Assembly: GCA_018831195.1 (NCBI GenBank)
Contig: JAHJDP010000023.1
Span: forward strand, 186,001-250,000
Source of the DNA: Candidatus Eisenbacteria bacterium
Lineage (GTDB): Bacteria; Eisenbacteria; RBG-16-71-46; CAIMUX01; JAHJDP01
Direction: 5' to 3'
Length of the DNA: 64,000 bases
The notes under the pieces are model-generated. The model saw only the letters and a program-made list of their open reading frames with translations, was not told the origin of the DNA and made no database searches. Below are positions 18,129-27,983 of the stretch, piece after piece (within the stretch, counting starts at the first letter, position 1; every line of letters starts with the position of its first letter). The position numbers were made by a program, and so were the translations under genes.

Positions 18129-19394
18129 ATGAAAAAAGTCCTATCCATCGTCACAGTGCTTGTCATCTTCTGCTTTGTCATCACACCCGCCTTTGGATCC
18201 ACTGTGAAAGTCGGTTTGAACTATCCCAAGACCGGACCATACGCCGATATGGGTCTTGATCAATATCGGGCCGCGGAACTGGCTATCGGTGAGATCAATG
18301 CCAGCGGCGGTATCCTCGGCCAGCAGGTAGAACTTGTTTGGCGCGATTCGCAATCCAAAGCGGACGTGACTGTGGCCAATGTTACCGATCTTATTGATAA
18401 CGAAGGTGTCAGCATGGTTTTTGGCGGCTCCTCAAGCGGTGTGGCCGTCGCGGCTTCCGGCGTGTGCCAGCAAAAGGGTGTTCCTTTCTTTGGGACACTG
18501 ACCTATTCAACCGACACTACAGGCAAAGATGGGCATCGCCACACGTTCCGCGAGTGCTTCGATGCCTGGGCCGGCGCAAAGGCGATGGCCGCCTATATGA
18601 ACCAGAATTACGCAGGGAAAAAGTATTTCTACGTCACTGCGGACTATACCTGGGGCTGGACCACCGAGGATTCCTTCAGAAAGTTTACCAATACGGAAGA
18701 CAAAACCACCCATAAGGGGATCACAACACCCTTCCCTGGAGCCTCCGACGAGGATTTCAAAAAGGCCCTCGGCCTGGCAAAATTGGTAAAACCCGATGTT
18801 CTCGTGCTCGTTCTCTTCGGTGACGACATGGCATCGGGCATTCGTATCGCGACATCAATGGGTCTTAAAGAAACATGCGCCATTGTTGTTCCTAACTTGA
18901 CTCTCGGCATGGCTGAAGCAGCCGGTCCGAAGGTTATGGAAGGTGTCGTTGGGGCGCTTCCCTGGTGCTGGTCGGTACCCGCCAAGTACAATTATCCAAG
19001 GGGACAACAGTTTGTCGATGCATTTGCGGCAAAGTATAACCGTTATCCGAGTACTTCGGGCGCATCCGCCTACACCATTATATATGAGTACAAAGCCGCC
19101 GCGGAACGCGCGAATTCAATCGCCTCCGCCGATATAGTCAAATCTCTGGAAAATCACAAATATACATTATTGAAAGATGAGCAGATGTGGCGGGACTTCG
19201 ATCATCAGTCTATCCAAACCGTTTATGTTGTTCGATGCAAGAATGAGGCTGATGTTCTCAAGGACAAATACAAACTTGATTACTTTGACATCATCAGCAG
19301 CATGGCCGGCTCCGAGGCTTTCATCACGAAGGCGGAATGGGATGGAGTTCGGAAAGCTGACAACAAAATGACAAGTCTTGAGCCTTTAGAATAG
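18129..19394 (+). CDS. LivK/AmiC-type periplasmic substrate-binding protein
   Basis: A 421-residue protein with signal peptide (1-23, ending TPAFG) and a type-1 periplasmic binding fold (peripla_BP_6). It opens with [17 protein letters not shown], continues with [20 protein letters not shown] and [20 protein letters not shown], the ligand-site region, and [13 protein letters not shown] in the second lobe. The family binds branched-chain amino acids, amides or urea for ABC uptake or for sensing. No permease or ATPase gene is adjacent. Instead a chemoreceptor gene follows 103 bp later on the same strand, so this protein may present its ligand to that receptor. The start has AAGGAG upstream. Confidence 0.9.
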   Translation: MKKVLSIVTVLVIFCFVITPAFGSTVKVGLNYPKTGPYADMGLDQYRAAELAIGEINASGGILGQQVELVWRDSQSKADVTVANVTDLIDNEGVSMVFGGSSSGVAVAASGVCQQKGVPFFGTLTYSTDTTGKDGHRHTFRECFDAWAGAKAMAAYMNQNYAGKKYFYVTADYTWGWTTEDSFRKFTNTEDKTTHKGITTPFPGASDEDFKKALGLAKLVKPDVLVLVLFGDDMASGIRIATSMGLKETCAIVVPNLTLGMAEAAGPKVMEGVVGALPWCWSVPAKYNYPRGQQFVDAFAAKYNRYPSTSGASAYTIIYEYKAAAERANSIASADIVKSLENHKYTLLKDEQMWRDFDHQSIQTVYVVRCKNEADVLKDKYKLDYFDIISSMAGSEAFITKAEWDGVRKADNKMTSLEPLE

Positions 19395-19421
19395 CTGCAT
19401 CCGCTCTTTTGTGGCGATGGA

Positions 19422-19452
19422 GATCTGGGCGCATTATTCATGCGCCCAGATC
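19422..19452 (+). terminator. 13-bp perfect intercistronic hairpin
   Basis: GATCTGGGCGCAT (19422-19434) and its exact complement (19440-19452) flank loop TATTC. There is no U-run after it, so it is more likely an mRNA-stabilising or partial-termination structure than a full terminator. It would allow the binding protein to be made in excess over the chemoreceptor. Confidence 0.6.
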
Positions 19453-19497
19453 AACTCCATATTCACTGTGGTAGGGTTTCAACGGGGAGAATTCATT

Positions 19498-21591
19498 ATG
19501 TCCATTTTTAAATATTGGAAAAATTCCTCTATCAGATTCAAGATCAACAGTATTCTCATACCCTCATTGCTGCCGATCCTGGCAATTGGCTGGGCAAGCT
19601 ACGATTCACACAAGAATTCTTCCATCACGAGCAGTGAAAATCTGGCTCGTATCGTTGTAACCAATTCTTCCGAACAAGTTAATGACTTTCTTTCAAGTCA
19701 ATACGAAAAATTCGTCAGCATAACCGATCAACTGACATTTGGCCTGGCCATTGAATTTGAGACAATGGATGAGCTCGCATCGCAGATGCAGAGCATGCAG
19801 AACTCGACGGGATTTAATCTGTTCTTGGTTATGGACGACAAAAACCAGGTGTTGTTGAGCACTTTTCAAAACAACGGATTGACTCATGAAACAAATACAT
19901 TGAAGGGAATTTCGGTACAGGAAGCGGCCGTTTTCAACAAAGAAGCCAAAACAGACATCGCCTTCATTAAGAGCGATATATTGAAAAAACTTTCACTGGA
20001 TAACACCAGCACGCTTGTCTGCGCCTACCCATGCCAAAATTCATCGGGTGACTTCAATGGTTGGTTTTTAGCATATGTTGATTGGGGGATGATCCAAAAA
20101 AATCTCTCGATGGCGTACAAGCAGCTCTGCAACAATGAGTTGGTTGACTCTAAAATATTCCTTTACGACAAGAGCAGCCAGACCGCCTTCACTCATTCAG
20201 ATCCGGAGCTTCTTGGAACAATCTATGATTCGGCTTCGCTCTTTTCCGGGAGTGAAATGACTGTAGAGACCGCCGACACCGATCCGGGTGAAACGGAAGA
20301 GGTCTCATCAAGTGTTGTCAAGGGCAGGGTCAATGATGAGAAATGCTACATTGCCACTGCTGGAATCATCGGCCCGAAAAATCTATTGGCTGGAACCGGC
20401 ATCAAGTCACCTGACTATGAATATGTCATCGTAATACCCGAGAACAATGTCCTTGCCGACGTCCGAAACATTCTGCGTTTAACCGGAATCATGGTCCTCG
20501 CCGGCGCCGTTTTCATCCTCCTGGTCATTTGGTTGGTTTCCAGAAATATTTCCTCGGTGATCAAGGCGACCATTGAAGCCCTGCGCGACATTTCCCAGGG
20601 CGATGGCGACCTCACAAAACGGCTGGCCACAAGTTCGACAAACACGAAAAATGAGATTGATATTCTTGCCCGATACTTCAACGCCTTTACTGAAAAGATC
20701 CAGGGGATTATTCAAGACGTTGCCGAAACAACGTCTTCGCTGAATGAAGCCTCTCAAAAATTATCGGCGACATCCACCAACATGTCCCTGAGATCGGATG
20801 AGATCACATCTCAATCCAATAATCTGGCCTCCGCAACGGGCGAACTCTCGACTAATCTCAACACCGTCGCGACCGTCTCAGACGACATGTCGCTTTCCGT
20901 CAGGAATGTGGCGACAGCGATTGAAGAGATGAGCTCTTCTCTCAGTGAGGTGGCGAAAAGCTGTTCACAAGCCTCACAGATCGCATCCAATGCCAACACC
21001 AAGGCGCAGCACGCCGGCGATACAATGAAACAACTCAGCAGCTCCGCAACTGAAATCGGGAAGGTCCTGGATACCATCAGCGATATCGCTGATCAAACAA
21101 ACCTCCTGGCCCTGAACGCCACGATTGAAGCGGCCTCGGCCGGTGAGGCCGGAAAGGGATTCGCGGTTGTGGCCAATGAAGTCAAGGAACTGGCCAAGCA
21201 GACGGCTATCGCCACCGAGGAAATCGGCCGGCAGATTAACGATATGCAAAACAGCACCGGAAGCGCCGTTAAGGCTATTGAGGAAATTTCGAATGTTATT
21301 GAGGAAATCAATAGCATTACCCATACAATCGCCAGCGCCGTTGAAGAACAATCTTCCACAACAGATGAAATTTCCAGCAGCATCGCGGGGGCGTCTGATG
21401 CAGCGATCAATATCTCCAACAATGTTCAGGAAGCATCAAGTGGAGCCAATGAGATCTCTTCAAGTATTCAGAGCCTAAACCAAACAGCTCATGATACATC
21501 TGAAAACTCGAATGAGACAAAGGAAAATTCGCAGAATCTGTCGGCGATTTCATCCCGCTTACATGAACTGGTAAATCTCTTCAAAGTCTAG
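19498..21591 (+). CDS. Methyl-accepting chemotaxis protein with dCache-type sensor
   Basis: A 697-residue receptor. The start at 19498 has GGGGAG eight bases before it; the reading frame extends further upstream without support. TM1 lies at about 15-35 ([17 protein letters not shown]). The large extracellular region (about 40-315) looks like dCache. TM2 at about 325-350 ([17 protein letters not shown]) leads to a HAMP domain ([18 protein letters not shown], ~355-400). The signalling coiled coil includes the conserved hairpin tip ([33 protein letters not shown]) near 525-575. It sends ligand information to CheA/CheW, not encoded here. Adjacency to a solute-binding protein suggests indirect ligand sensing. 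Confidence 0.95.
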   Translation: MSIFKYWKNSSIRFKINSILIPSLLPILAIGWASYDSHKNSSITSSENLARIVVTNSSEQVNDFLSSQYEKFVSITDQLTFGLAIEFETMDELASQMQSMQNSTGFNLFLVMDDKNQVLLSTFQNNGLTHETNTLKGISVQEAAVFNKEAKTDIAFIKSDILKKLSLDNTSTLVCAYPCQNSSGDFNGWFLAYVDWGMIQKNLSMAYKQLCNNELVDSKIFLYDKSSQTAFTHSDPELLGTIYDSASLFSGSEMTVETADTDPGETEEVSSSVVKGRVNDEKCYIATAGIIGPKNLLAGTGIKSPDYEYVIVIPENNVLADVRNILRLTGIMVLAGAVFILLVIWLVSRNISSVIKATIEALRDISQGDGDLTKRLATSSTNTKNEIDILARYFNAFTEKIQGIIQDVAETTSSLNEASQKLSATSTNMSLRSDEITSQSNNLASATGELSTNLNTVATVSDDMSLSVRNVATAIEEMSSSLSEVAKSCSQASQIASNANTKAQHAGDTMKQLSSSATEIGKVLDTISDIADQTNLLALNATIEAASAGEAGKGFAVVANEVKELAKQTAIATEEIGRQINDMQNSTGSAVKAIEEISNVIEEINSITHTIASAVEEQSSTTDEISSSIAGASDAAINISNNVQEASSGANEISSSIQSLNQTAHDTSENSNETKENSQNLSAISSRLHELVNLFKV

Positions 21592-21618
21592 CGGTAGGAT
21601 TGGCTGTCAAAATCCAGA

Positions 21619-21656
21619 GGCAAGGCCGGAGTCATCATTCGGCCTTGCCTTCTTTC
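21619..21656. terminator. Bidirectional terminator overlapping a coding end
   Basis: A 10-bp perfect stem GGCAAGGCCG (21619-21628)/CGGCCTTGCC (21640-21649) is followed by TTCTTTC. It terminates the chemoreceptor transcript, and its right arm encodes the last codons of the converging zinc-ribbon gene. Confidence 0.8.
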
Positions 21657-21946
21657 TTGAACTGTTCCATGACTTCCGCAAATTCTTTCTCAGCGTCTCC
21701 CACCACCTTGCTGAACTCCTTTAAGATTCTGCGTCCACTGTCGGCAGCGCCGGAGCCGTGTGATCTCATATATGACTCGGCGCCCTTCCCGTGGTGATAG
21801 TAGTCGCTCAATTTGTACCTGGCGACAAACTCATTGCATTCCGCGCATCGTACAAATACGGCTTGAGGCTTGCTTGGAACCCGGACAAGCAAATTCCTCA
21901 TGTTATAGGAGTTGCATTTTTGGCATTGTTGACGATGAAGTTCCAT
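21635..21946 (-). CDS. Small zinc-ribbon protein of unknown function
   Basis: A 103-residue protein. I chose the ATG at 21946, which has GGGAG seven bases upstream, over a longer frame to 22033 that would overlap the transporter gene. Two knuckles form a zinc ribbon (CQKCNSYN near 7-10 and VRCAECNEF near 34-38). A basic His-rich stretch (YYHHGKGAESYMRSH) and a C-terminal amphipathic helix (FSKVVGDAEKEFAEVMEQF) follow. It may bind nucleic acid or a protein partner; no named family was recognised. It follows the DASS transporter gene by about 50 bp. Confidence 0.7.
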   Translation of the reverse strand: MELHRQQCQKCNSYNMRNLLVRVPSKPQAVFVRCAECNEFVARYKLSDYYHHGKGAESYMRSHGSGAADSGRRILKEFSKVVGDAEKEFAEVMEQFKKEGKAE

Positions 21947-21999
21947 TGAGAATCTCCCTCGCGAAGCCGGTTTTACACGTCTTATATCTCTAAAATCAC

Positions 22000-23373
22000 T
22001 CAATAGAGGCCGATGATCTTCCACCACCACCAACCCGCCGTAAAGGTCAAAACAATCCCGATAATGGTGCCAATCAGACCCGGCCTCAGCATGTCCTTCA
22101 CGCTTATTTCGCCGGTACTGAAGGCCAGTGCATTCGGAGGCGTTGAAATCGGCAGTGACATGGCCAAGGAGCAGGAGAAGGCGACCCCGACCAATACTGG
22201 TGAAACTTGGCTAAGCCCCATGCCCATGACAATCGGCATTATCAAGTTAGCCGTTGCCGTATTGCTCATCAAGGTTGACATGAAGCAAGAAACCACGCCC
22301 AGCACCACCGCCAGCATAAAGAAGCTTCCCTGATCCACGGGCAACCGCGCCACAAGCCAATTGGAAAGCCCCCCCGCGCTGATGATCTCGCCCAGGCACA
22401 AGCCTCCGCCCATGATCAACAATACATCCCAGGACAGAGCCCGAAGATCGTTGATTTTGAGGAACCCCACGCCGAAAAACAACAGCACTGGAATCAAGGC
22501 GACCGTTCCGGAAGATAACTTATGAATAGGTTCGGTGATCCACAGGGCCACCGTGACCAAAGAGATCGCAATAACGAGCTTGGCCCGCCGCGAATAGACG
22601 GTTTTCAGGGGTTTGAATTCCTGAACAATACCCTTGCTCGTTCCCCGAAAAAAGAACATGATGACAAACCACATTATGACCAGCATGCCAATCACACTGG
22701 GAACTCCGAGAATCATCCACTTGAGAAAACTCGGCGCGATACCGGCTTTCTGCATATATTGAATCGCGATGGCGTTTGGCGGCGTACCGATCGGAGTTCC
22801 CATTCCGCCGATATTAGCGGAAAAGGGGATAGAGAGCAGGATTGCCTTTCGATAACGATCATCCGCAGGAAGCGAATTGATGATTGGAATACAGAGCGCC
22901 AGCATCATCGCCGCGGTCGCCGTATTGCTGAGCCACATCGACAGAAAGGCTGTAATACCCATAATACCGGCTATCATCATGGGTATGGAATTCCCGGTTT
23001 TTGTAATAATCCTGCGGGCAAGATCTTCGTCAATTTTGTACCGGTGCAGCGCGGAAGAAATGACGAACCCGCCTAGAAACAGCAGGATAATGTTCGAAAA
23101 GAAAGGTCCTAGAAATACCGTTTCTGAAATTTTAACTCCACCCTCACGCAATACTCCCAGTAACCAGGTCTTGCCAAGAAAGAGAATAAGCAGGCTGGTG
23201 ACAAATAGGGGGATCGCCTCTGTAATCCAGAGGGTGGCGCCGATCAACAGTATAACGAAGGAAACTTGGACCGGTTTACTCATCCCCCAGCCCGAGAACA
23301 CTTCAAAGACACCGCAGAAATAAAACACGATCACAACAACCAATGCCAATATCCGGTTCAGATATTTCGGCAT
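22000..23373 (-). CDS. DASS (SLC13) family sodium:dicarboxylate/sulfate symporter
   Basis: A 457-residue transporter; the ATG at 23373 has GGAGAGGG upstream. It has about 11 membrane segments. The two symmetry-related Na+/substrate loops are complete: SNTATAAMM with PIGTPPNAIA in the N-terminal half, and SNTATANLI with PISTPPNALA in the C-terminal half. The family imports C4-dicarboxylates, citrate or sulfate with sodium; the substrate cannot be told from the sequence. A downstream zinc-ribbon gene is close, but no dicarboxylate enzyme genes are adjacent. The aconitase/PrpD cluster 2.5 kb away handles tricarboxylates, so a link is possible but speculative. Confidence 0.92.
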   Translation of the reverse strand: MPKYLNRILALVVVIVFYFCGVFEVFSGWGMSKPVQVSFVILLIGATLWITEAIPLFVTSLLILFLGKTWLLGVLREGGVKISETVFLGPFFSNIILLFLGGFVISSALHRYKIDEDLARRIITKTGNSIPMMIAGIMGITAFLSMWLSNTATAAMMLALCIPIINSLPADDRYRKAILLSIPFSANIGGMGTPIGTPPNAIAIQYMQKAGIAPSFLKWMILGVPSVIGMLVIMWFVIMFFFRGTSKGIVQEFKPLKTVYSRRAKLVIAISLVTVALWITEPIHKLSSGTVALIPVLLFFGVGFLKINDLRALSWDVLLIMGGGLCLGEIISAGGLSNWLVARLPVDQGSFFMLAVVLGVVSCFMSTLMSNTATANLIMPIVMGMGLSQVSPVLVGVAFSCSLAMSLPISTPPNALAFSTGEISVKDMLRPGLIGTIIGIVLTFTAGWWWWKIIGLY

Positions 23374-23440
23374 ACCATTCACCCTCTCCTGCAAAGGACA
23401 CCCTATCGGCCGCGACAAGTGAATCCTAGGTGTATTCTTC

Positions 23441-24886
23441 TCAAGTTGTACTGAGTGAGTTCAAATCGAATTCGTCCCCAATTCTCGGCCGATGGGTTTT
23501 CGCTTGGATCGCCTTCCGAATATGCTTAGCCAGGACAGCCGCTGAATCGGGTTCGCCATGCACGACAAAGACCTCTTTAGGCGCCCGTCCAGAGGTCTTG
23601 ATCCACCTCATCATTTCCTTCTGATCCGCATGCCCCGAAAGGCCGTGCAGATTCAAAAATTCGGCCCTGACAGGTATCTCCCTGCCATGCATCCGGAGAA
23701 CCTCAGCGCCATCCTGTAACGCCCGTCCACGCGTTCCCATCGCCTGATAGCCGACGAGAATAATCAGATTCTTCGGATCCGGAAGCCGCCACCCCAGATG
23801 GTGGATGACACGCCCGCCGGTGAGCATTCCGCTGGGTGAAACAATGATGCGCGGGCCCTTGAGCTGGTTGAGTTGTTTTGACTCGTCCGGGGTCACATGC
23901 AATTGGACATTGTCCGGGAAAAGCCGCTTTCGGCCGTCATCAACAAGATCATCATCGAGATTATGATCGTAGAGATGCTTGCTGTAGATGCTTGTCGCTT
24001 TCACCGCCATTGGACTGTCGATATGGATGGGCACCTCCGGGAGATCGCCCGACTTCATCATCCGTCGTAGAATTAAAGTAACAAGCTGTGACCGCCCCAC
24101 GGCAAACGCGGGAATCAGAACCATACCGCCCCGCTTAAATGTCTTCAGAATCGGTTCTTTAAGCTGATCTTCGATTGATCCCTTTTCATGGATGCGATTC
24201 CCATAGGTCGATTCCACAACCAGGATATCGCATGGCGGCATTGGATCAGGGTCTGTGTGCAATGGAACGTCATAACGGCCCACATCACCGCTGAAAATGA
24301 TTGTTTTCTGCGAGCCGTTGCTGTCTACGATGATTTCCAAAAAGGCGGAGCCAAGAATATGTCCGGCATTGTGAAAGCGAACCCTGATCCCACGCCCGAG
24401 GTCAAGCCATTTCTCATAATCGACGACACGGAACAGCTGCACCGCCGCCTCGGCATCCTTCACGGTATAAAGAGGCTCTGCCGGTTTATGCTTGCTGAAG
24501 CCCTTTTTATTCGCGAAGGCCGCGTCTTCTTCTTGAAGCTTGGCGCTGTCTTTCAAGATAAGATCGGTCAGCTCGCTTGTCGCTCGGGTGCAATGCACCG
24601 GGCCGGTGTAACCTTCTCTGGCCAGGCGGGGAAGATACCCCGAATGATCAAGGTGCGCATGCGTTAGAAGGATATGATTGATCTGCGATGGTTCAAAAGT
24701 CGGCTTCTTCCAATTCAGCTCACGGTGCGCCTTGAGTCCTTGAAACATCCCCACATCGATCAATGACCATATTTTATCGGCTTTTAGAAGGAAGCGGGAA
24801 CCGGTAACGGTTCCCACACCGCCATGAAAGCCCAATGTTAACAGCTCGAAATTCCTTGATTGAGCCACTTTATTTTTGAACCTCAT
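23441..24886 (-). CDS. Beta-CASP metallo-beta-lactamase RNase (CPSF/YSH1-like)
   Basis: A 481-residue protein with all beta-CASP hallmarks: GGVGTVTGSRFLL at the N-terminus, the metal-binding THAHLDHSGYLPRL at about 75-88, HNAGHILGSAFLE (~172), IIFSGDVGR (~196), IPAFAVGRSQ, SPSGMLTGGR and LSGHADQKEMMRW near 423. Such enzymes are zinc-dependent exo/endoribonucleases of the CPSF73 group and also occur in many bacteria. The start overlaps the end of the GYD gene by 17 bp. The ribosome binding site is poor, so a GTG six codons in is an alternative start. Confidence 0.93.
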   Translation of the reverse strand: MRFKNKVAQSRNFELLTLGFHGGVGTVTGSRFLLKADKIWSLIDVGMFQGLKAHRELNWKKPTFEPSQINHILLTHAHLDHSGYLPRLAREGYTGPVHCTRATSELTDLILKDSAKLQEEDAAFANKKGFSKHKPAEPLYTVKDAEAAVQLFRVVDYEKWLDLGRGIRVRFHNAGHILGSAFLEIIVDSNGSQKTIIFSGDVGRYDVPLHTDPDPMPPCDILVVESTYGNRIHEKGSIEDQLKEPILKTFKRGGMVLIPAFAVGRSQLVTLILRRMMKSGDLPEVPIHIDSPMAVKATSIYSKHLYDHNLDDDLVDDGRKRLFPDNVQLHVTPDESKQLNQLKGPRIIVSPSGMLTGGRVIHHLGWRLPDPKNLIILVGYQAMGTRGRALQDGAEVLRMHGREIPVRAEFLNLHGLSGHADQKEMMRWIKTSGRAPKEVFVVHGEPDSAAVLAKHIRKAIQAKTHRPRIGDEFDLNSLSTT

Positions 24887-25172
24887 CTAAGATGTCCAGG
24901 AATTCATCATATGGGAGCGCCTGCCAACTTTCCGCACTGACGGCGCCTTCGGTCAACGAAATCAACGATACTTTGTGAGCTGTTTCCGCATCGGGTGCAT
25001 CATAGATATCCATAAAGTCGTAGGCTCCGAGGAGCGCATAATGGGAGACCCATTTCACATCAGGACACTTCTCCTTCACTTTCTTAATCCAATCCTTCCC
25101 CATAGCTTTCCTGGCTTTGGCATCGACGAGGGACTCGGCCGACAGACAGGTCATCAGAATGAATCTCGGCAT
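24870..25172 (-). CDS. GYD-domain family protein
   Basis: A 100-residue protein with the GYD-type small alpha/beta fold (MPRFILMTCLSAESLVDAK, then LLGAYDFMDIYDAPDAETA, the region that gives the family its name). The start has GGAGG spaced seven bases. Its biochemical role is unknown in the family. It overlaps the downstream RNase gene, so the two are likely co-translated. Confidence 0.8.
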   Translation of the reverse strand: MPRFILMTCLSAESLVDAKARKAMGKDWIKKVKEKCPDVKWVSHYALLGAYDFMDIYDAPDAETAHKVSLISLTEGAVSAESWQALPYDEFLDILDEVQK

Positions 25173-25310
25173 GATGTGCCTCCTTTCTTGGATCCATCAT
25201 CCCACCCAACGTGCCGGGGCTCAAGACCGGATCGATTTGACCCCCCAAACTAAAATATATCGCACGACATGGCGGATGGGTCCTTTTCTGAGGTCCCGGC
25301 TCATTCGGCG

Positions 25311-25847
25311 AAGCCCCCTCTTAAAGGCGGCGTCGGAAATGAGATGCAGCGATGAGAAAGCTTTTTGCGGTAAGGGCCTATATCGGTCAGCACCGAGATC
25401 CATTCAACCTGCTGCTGGAACAGGCCGCCGAAGCCGGCATCTCGCATAAACGTCTGAAGCAGGGAGATCCGGGGATACCGGCCACATCGACATCGGCGGA
25501 GTCCGGGAAATAGGTGGGATATCATTGAGGTGATGGATCACATCGACACTGTATATGAGATCGAGGAAATCCCGCTTCGCGCAGAGATTTCCCGCCCTGG
25601 AGAGAGCGAAATGGATCGATTCCAGCTTCTTCCGAGCCTTGCCCAGCATCTCTTTGGACGGCCCAAACCCCCAGCATGTGCATTGGGTTGCACTTCTCAA
25701 GGCGGAAATATGATTCCCGGTCCCGCACCCGACCTCCAAAACCTTGGAGGTCGATGCCACGGCTCCCTGGTTGAGCAGAGTGTTAAAAACCACGGGATGG
25801 ATCCCGCGGTGCTGGGCATATTCAGCGGCGATTCTGTTGTAATCAAT
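25311..25847 (-). pseudogene. Decayed class I SAM-dependent methyltransferase
   Basis: On the minus strand the frame just below 25847 reads IDYNRIAAEYAQHRG, the usual start of a small methyltransferase, then motif I at VLEVGCGTGNHI and SVDVIHHLNDI. It lacks a proper start (a stop precedes an ATT codon). After about 25520 the family-like sequence continues in another frame (RISLLQTFMRDAGF, EWISVLTDIGPYRKK, in the frame ending at 25301). The middle of the domain, where motif IV and the following strand should lie, is too short, so there is probably a deletion as well as a frameshift. Confidence 0.75.
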
Positions 25848-25941
25848 TTATTGGGTCACGAGCCGCGTATCCTGTGCGCGCCTGCTCGGAATGGATCAAG
25901 GCGTGCACAGGATGTTCATCCCGCCCAAAGGGCCGTAAAGT

Positions 25942-27318
25942 TTACAGATCGCCTGTACAAAGCCTCATCAAATCTGAAACATTCTCCATCGAATCAAGCG
26001 CAAGAATCGCCCTGCGGATCTCATTCCGCCGCCCCACCGAGAAGGATGGCGACGCGAGCGCATCGAATTTGACCTGCAACTCCTCTTCCGTCATCGGATC
26101 GCGTGGGTCCCCCTTGGGGATATCGATCCGCTTTTCCAACTTCCGCCCGTCGATCGTCTCGATAGTGACCTTGCAGGGCTGAATTTCAGGAAAGAGCTTT
26201 TCGAATTCGGGATTCGCCGTGACCTTGATTTTGTTCAACTGCTCCCTGAGTTTTGGATTAAAAAGCATATCTTCCTGAAACTCAGGAGGCGTCACCCGGC
26301 CCTGGCTCAGCGCGGCGGAGATGCAATAAGGCAGCGAGTGATCTGCCGTTTCTTTCGACTGCGGATTGTACTTCGACGGATCGCTGAGAATATCCGCCGC
26401 CCGCGCGATCGATTCGATGTGCACCGTCTTGACATCGTCGGCTTTCAGGCTGTGTTCTTTGATCAGATCCAGAGTCGCCGTGATCGGAGCATGTGTCAGA
26501 GCCTCCGTCGGATAGGCTTTCATCCCGCATTGGCTGATCTTGAATGAGCCCCCCAAATCATTGATCAACTTTGAGTAATCCCAATCCGGTCCAAGGCAAT
26601 GAACCATTCCTTCTTTTCCGTCCAAAACATTTTCAGGGCCTGTATAGCCGCCCTGCGCCAACAAGGCGCCCTCAACCCCGCAGCGGGTCGCCATCGGATC
26701 AACGGTGTTCTTCATCATCGTCAGTTTGCCGGCGACGGCGGCGCCGAGTGTCAGGTGATGACAGGCTGAAATGCCAAGTGCATGCTGCATTTTTTGCGCA
26801 TCAAGATTGAGCATCCGGCCCGCAACGAGCGGGGCGGCATAGGCGGTGAGCGTGGCGTGATGCCATCCCCTCTCCCGGATCCCCGGCAGAGCGAACTCAC
26901 AAAGACGCATTTCAATCTCATAGGCGAGTACGATACCGAGGATCAGATCCCGTCCCGAGAGCCCCTTCCACTCGCAGATCGAGAGAGCAGCCGGAATGAT
27001 ATCCGACGGATGCGAGGGATCCTGCTTCCAATAGATATCGTTATAGTCCATCGCCCTTATCATCAGGGCGTTCAAAAAGGCCGCCTCGATGACATGCGTT
27101 TTCTTCCCGGAGACAAAAACTGAAGCCTGCCCCACCGCTCTTTTGGACATCATCAACGCTTCGGCAATCCCGCAGTCTTCGGTCCGGGCGCCGCCGATAG
27201 CGCATCCGACGGAGTCGTACATAAATCGCTTAGCGGCATCGATAGCATCATCAGTGAGATGCTCATATTTCAATTGAGAAGCCCAATCAGCCAATGTCTT
27301 TGACAGAAACTCGGCCAT
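25942..27318 (-). CDS. MmgE/PrpD family dehydratase (2-methylcitrate dehydratase-like)
   Basis: A 458-residue protein of the MmgE/PrpD fold. Visible are DAAKRFMYDSVGCAIGGA (~27-44), MDYNDIYWKQDPSHPSDII (~90-108; the Asp/His region of the active site), GWHHATLTAYAA (~146) and FKISQCGMKAYP (~257). PrpD removes water from 2-methylcitrate; IDS-epimerase and cis-aconitate decarboxylase share the fold. It lies downstream of an HD-domain gene and an aconitase-family gene on the same strand. That pairing fits a dehydration/rehydration of a tricarboxylate or related hydroxy acid. The start has GGAGAGGAAG upstream. Confidence 0.88.
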   Translation of the reverse strand: MAEFLSKTLADWASQLKYEHLTDDAIDAAKRFMYDSVGCAIGGARTEDCGIAEALMMSKRAVGQASVFVSGKKTHVIEAAFLNALMIRAMDYNDIYWKQDPSHPSDIIPAALSICEWKGLSGRDLILGIVLAYEIEMRLCEFALPGIRERGWHHATLTAYAAPLVAGRMLNLDAQKMQHALGISACHHLTLGAAVAGKLTMMKNTVDPMATRCGVEGALLAQGGYTGPENVLDGKEGMVHCLGPDWDYSKLINDLGGSFKISQCGMKAYPTEALTHAPITATLDLIKEHSLKADDVKTVHIESIARAADILSDPSKYNPQSKETADHSLPYCISAALSQGRVTPPEFQEDMLFNPKLREQLNKIKVTANPEFEKLFPEIQPCKVTIETIDGRKLEKRIDIPKGDPRDPMTEEELQVKFDALASPSFSVGRRNEIRRAILALDSMENVSDLMRLCTGDL

Positions 27319-27411
27319 CTTCCTCTCCTCTCAGGTAACACCGGCGGTTATCCCACCCGGCACTCAATCCGGTCTTCCAATTCCGTCATAAAATTCAGCC
27401 ATTCAATTCAG

Positions 27412-27942
27412 TTATTTGACCAATTCAAAATCGGTGAAATCGGCGTGATGGAATACAATCGATTCCGGAAACCGCCTGACATGATCGCCTTCCTTTGAAT
27501 GCGTGGCGACGACATGCATGACAGCATCGGATACGCCATGTTTATAACAGAGACCGACACCGCTAAAGGGATGGCGGAGATACTCCCCACCCCGGCCTTT
27601 GACGATTTTCCCATCCTTCTCGACATACTCCAAGCACTTCCCTACATCCGCCAGCATCGCGCCCGCAATCAGAATATCATGATCAACCTTGCAGCGATCA
27701 TCATAGGCGTCTTTCAACACATCATACATGGCGATACACATCCGGCAGACGGTGCGGACATGCTCATTAAACATTATTCGAACATCATCCGCCAGCAGCG
27801 TGAACGGGATCCTCTTCATATCCTCCGGCTTCCACCCACCGAGCGTCAGGGCGTCTTCCCAAACATCCACAACCTGCTTGCGCAGGTTCTTGTCATGGAT
27901 ATCATTGATTTCGGGAAACATTTCGATAATCTGATCACGCAT
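27412..27942 (-). CDS. HD-domain metal-dependent phosphohydrolase-like protein
   Basis: A 176-residue protein. The start at 27942 has AGGAGGAG upstream. The HD-type arrangement is visible: FNEHVRTVCRMC (~55), DHDILIAGAMLADVGK (~85-100; here the HD pair is replaced by AD), HPFSGVGLCYKHG (~123) and HVVATHSKEG (~143), ending with IVFHHADFTDF. HD proteins hydrolyse phosphoesters or act as oxygenases. The substrate is unknown. It sits between the fused hydratase and PrpD genes, so it may act in the same catabolic route. Confidence 0.75.
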   Translation of the reverse strand: MRDQIIEMFPEINDIHDKNLRKQVVDVWEDALTLGGWKPEDMKRIPFTLLADDVRIMFNEHVRTVCRMCIAMYDVLKDAYDDRCKVDHDILIAGAMLADVGKCLEYVEKDGKIVKGRGGEYLRHPFSGVGLCYKHGVSDAVMHVVATHSKEGDHVRRFPESIVFHHADFTDFELVK

Positions 27943-27983
27943 GATACTCCTCCTGTATCGTTCCAACGGCGCCGCCGGCGAAG

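Noticed and set aside
22522-23076. 184-codon plus-strand ORF opposite the DASS transporter
   Set aside because: Antisense to conserved Na+-binding loops on the minus strand; Arg/His/Asp-rich shadow.
25530-26072. 180-codon plus-strand ORF over the methyltransferase remnant
   Set aside because: The minus strand carries recognisable methyltransferase motif I; the plus frame has no family-like features.
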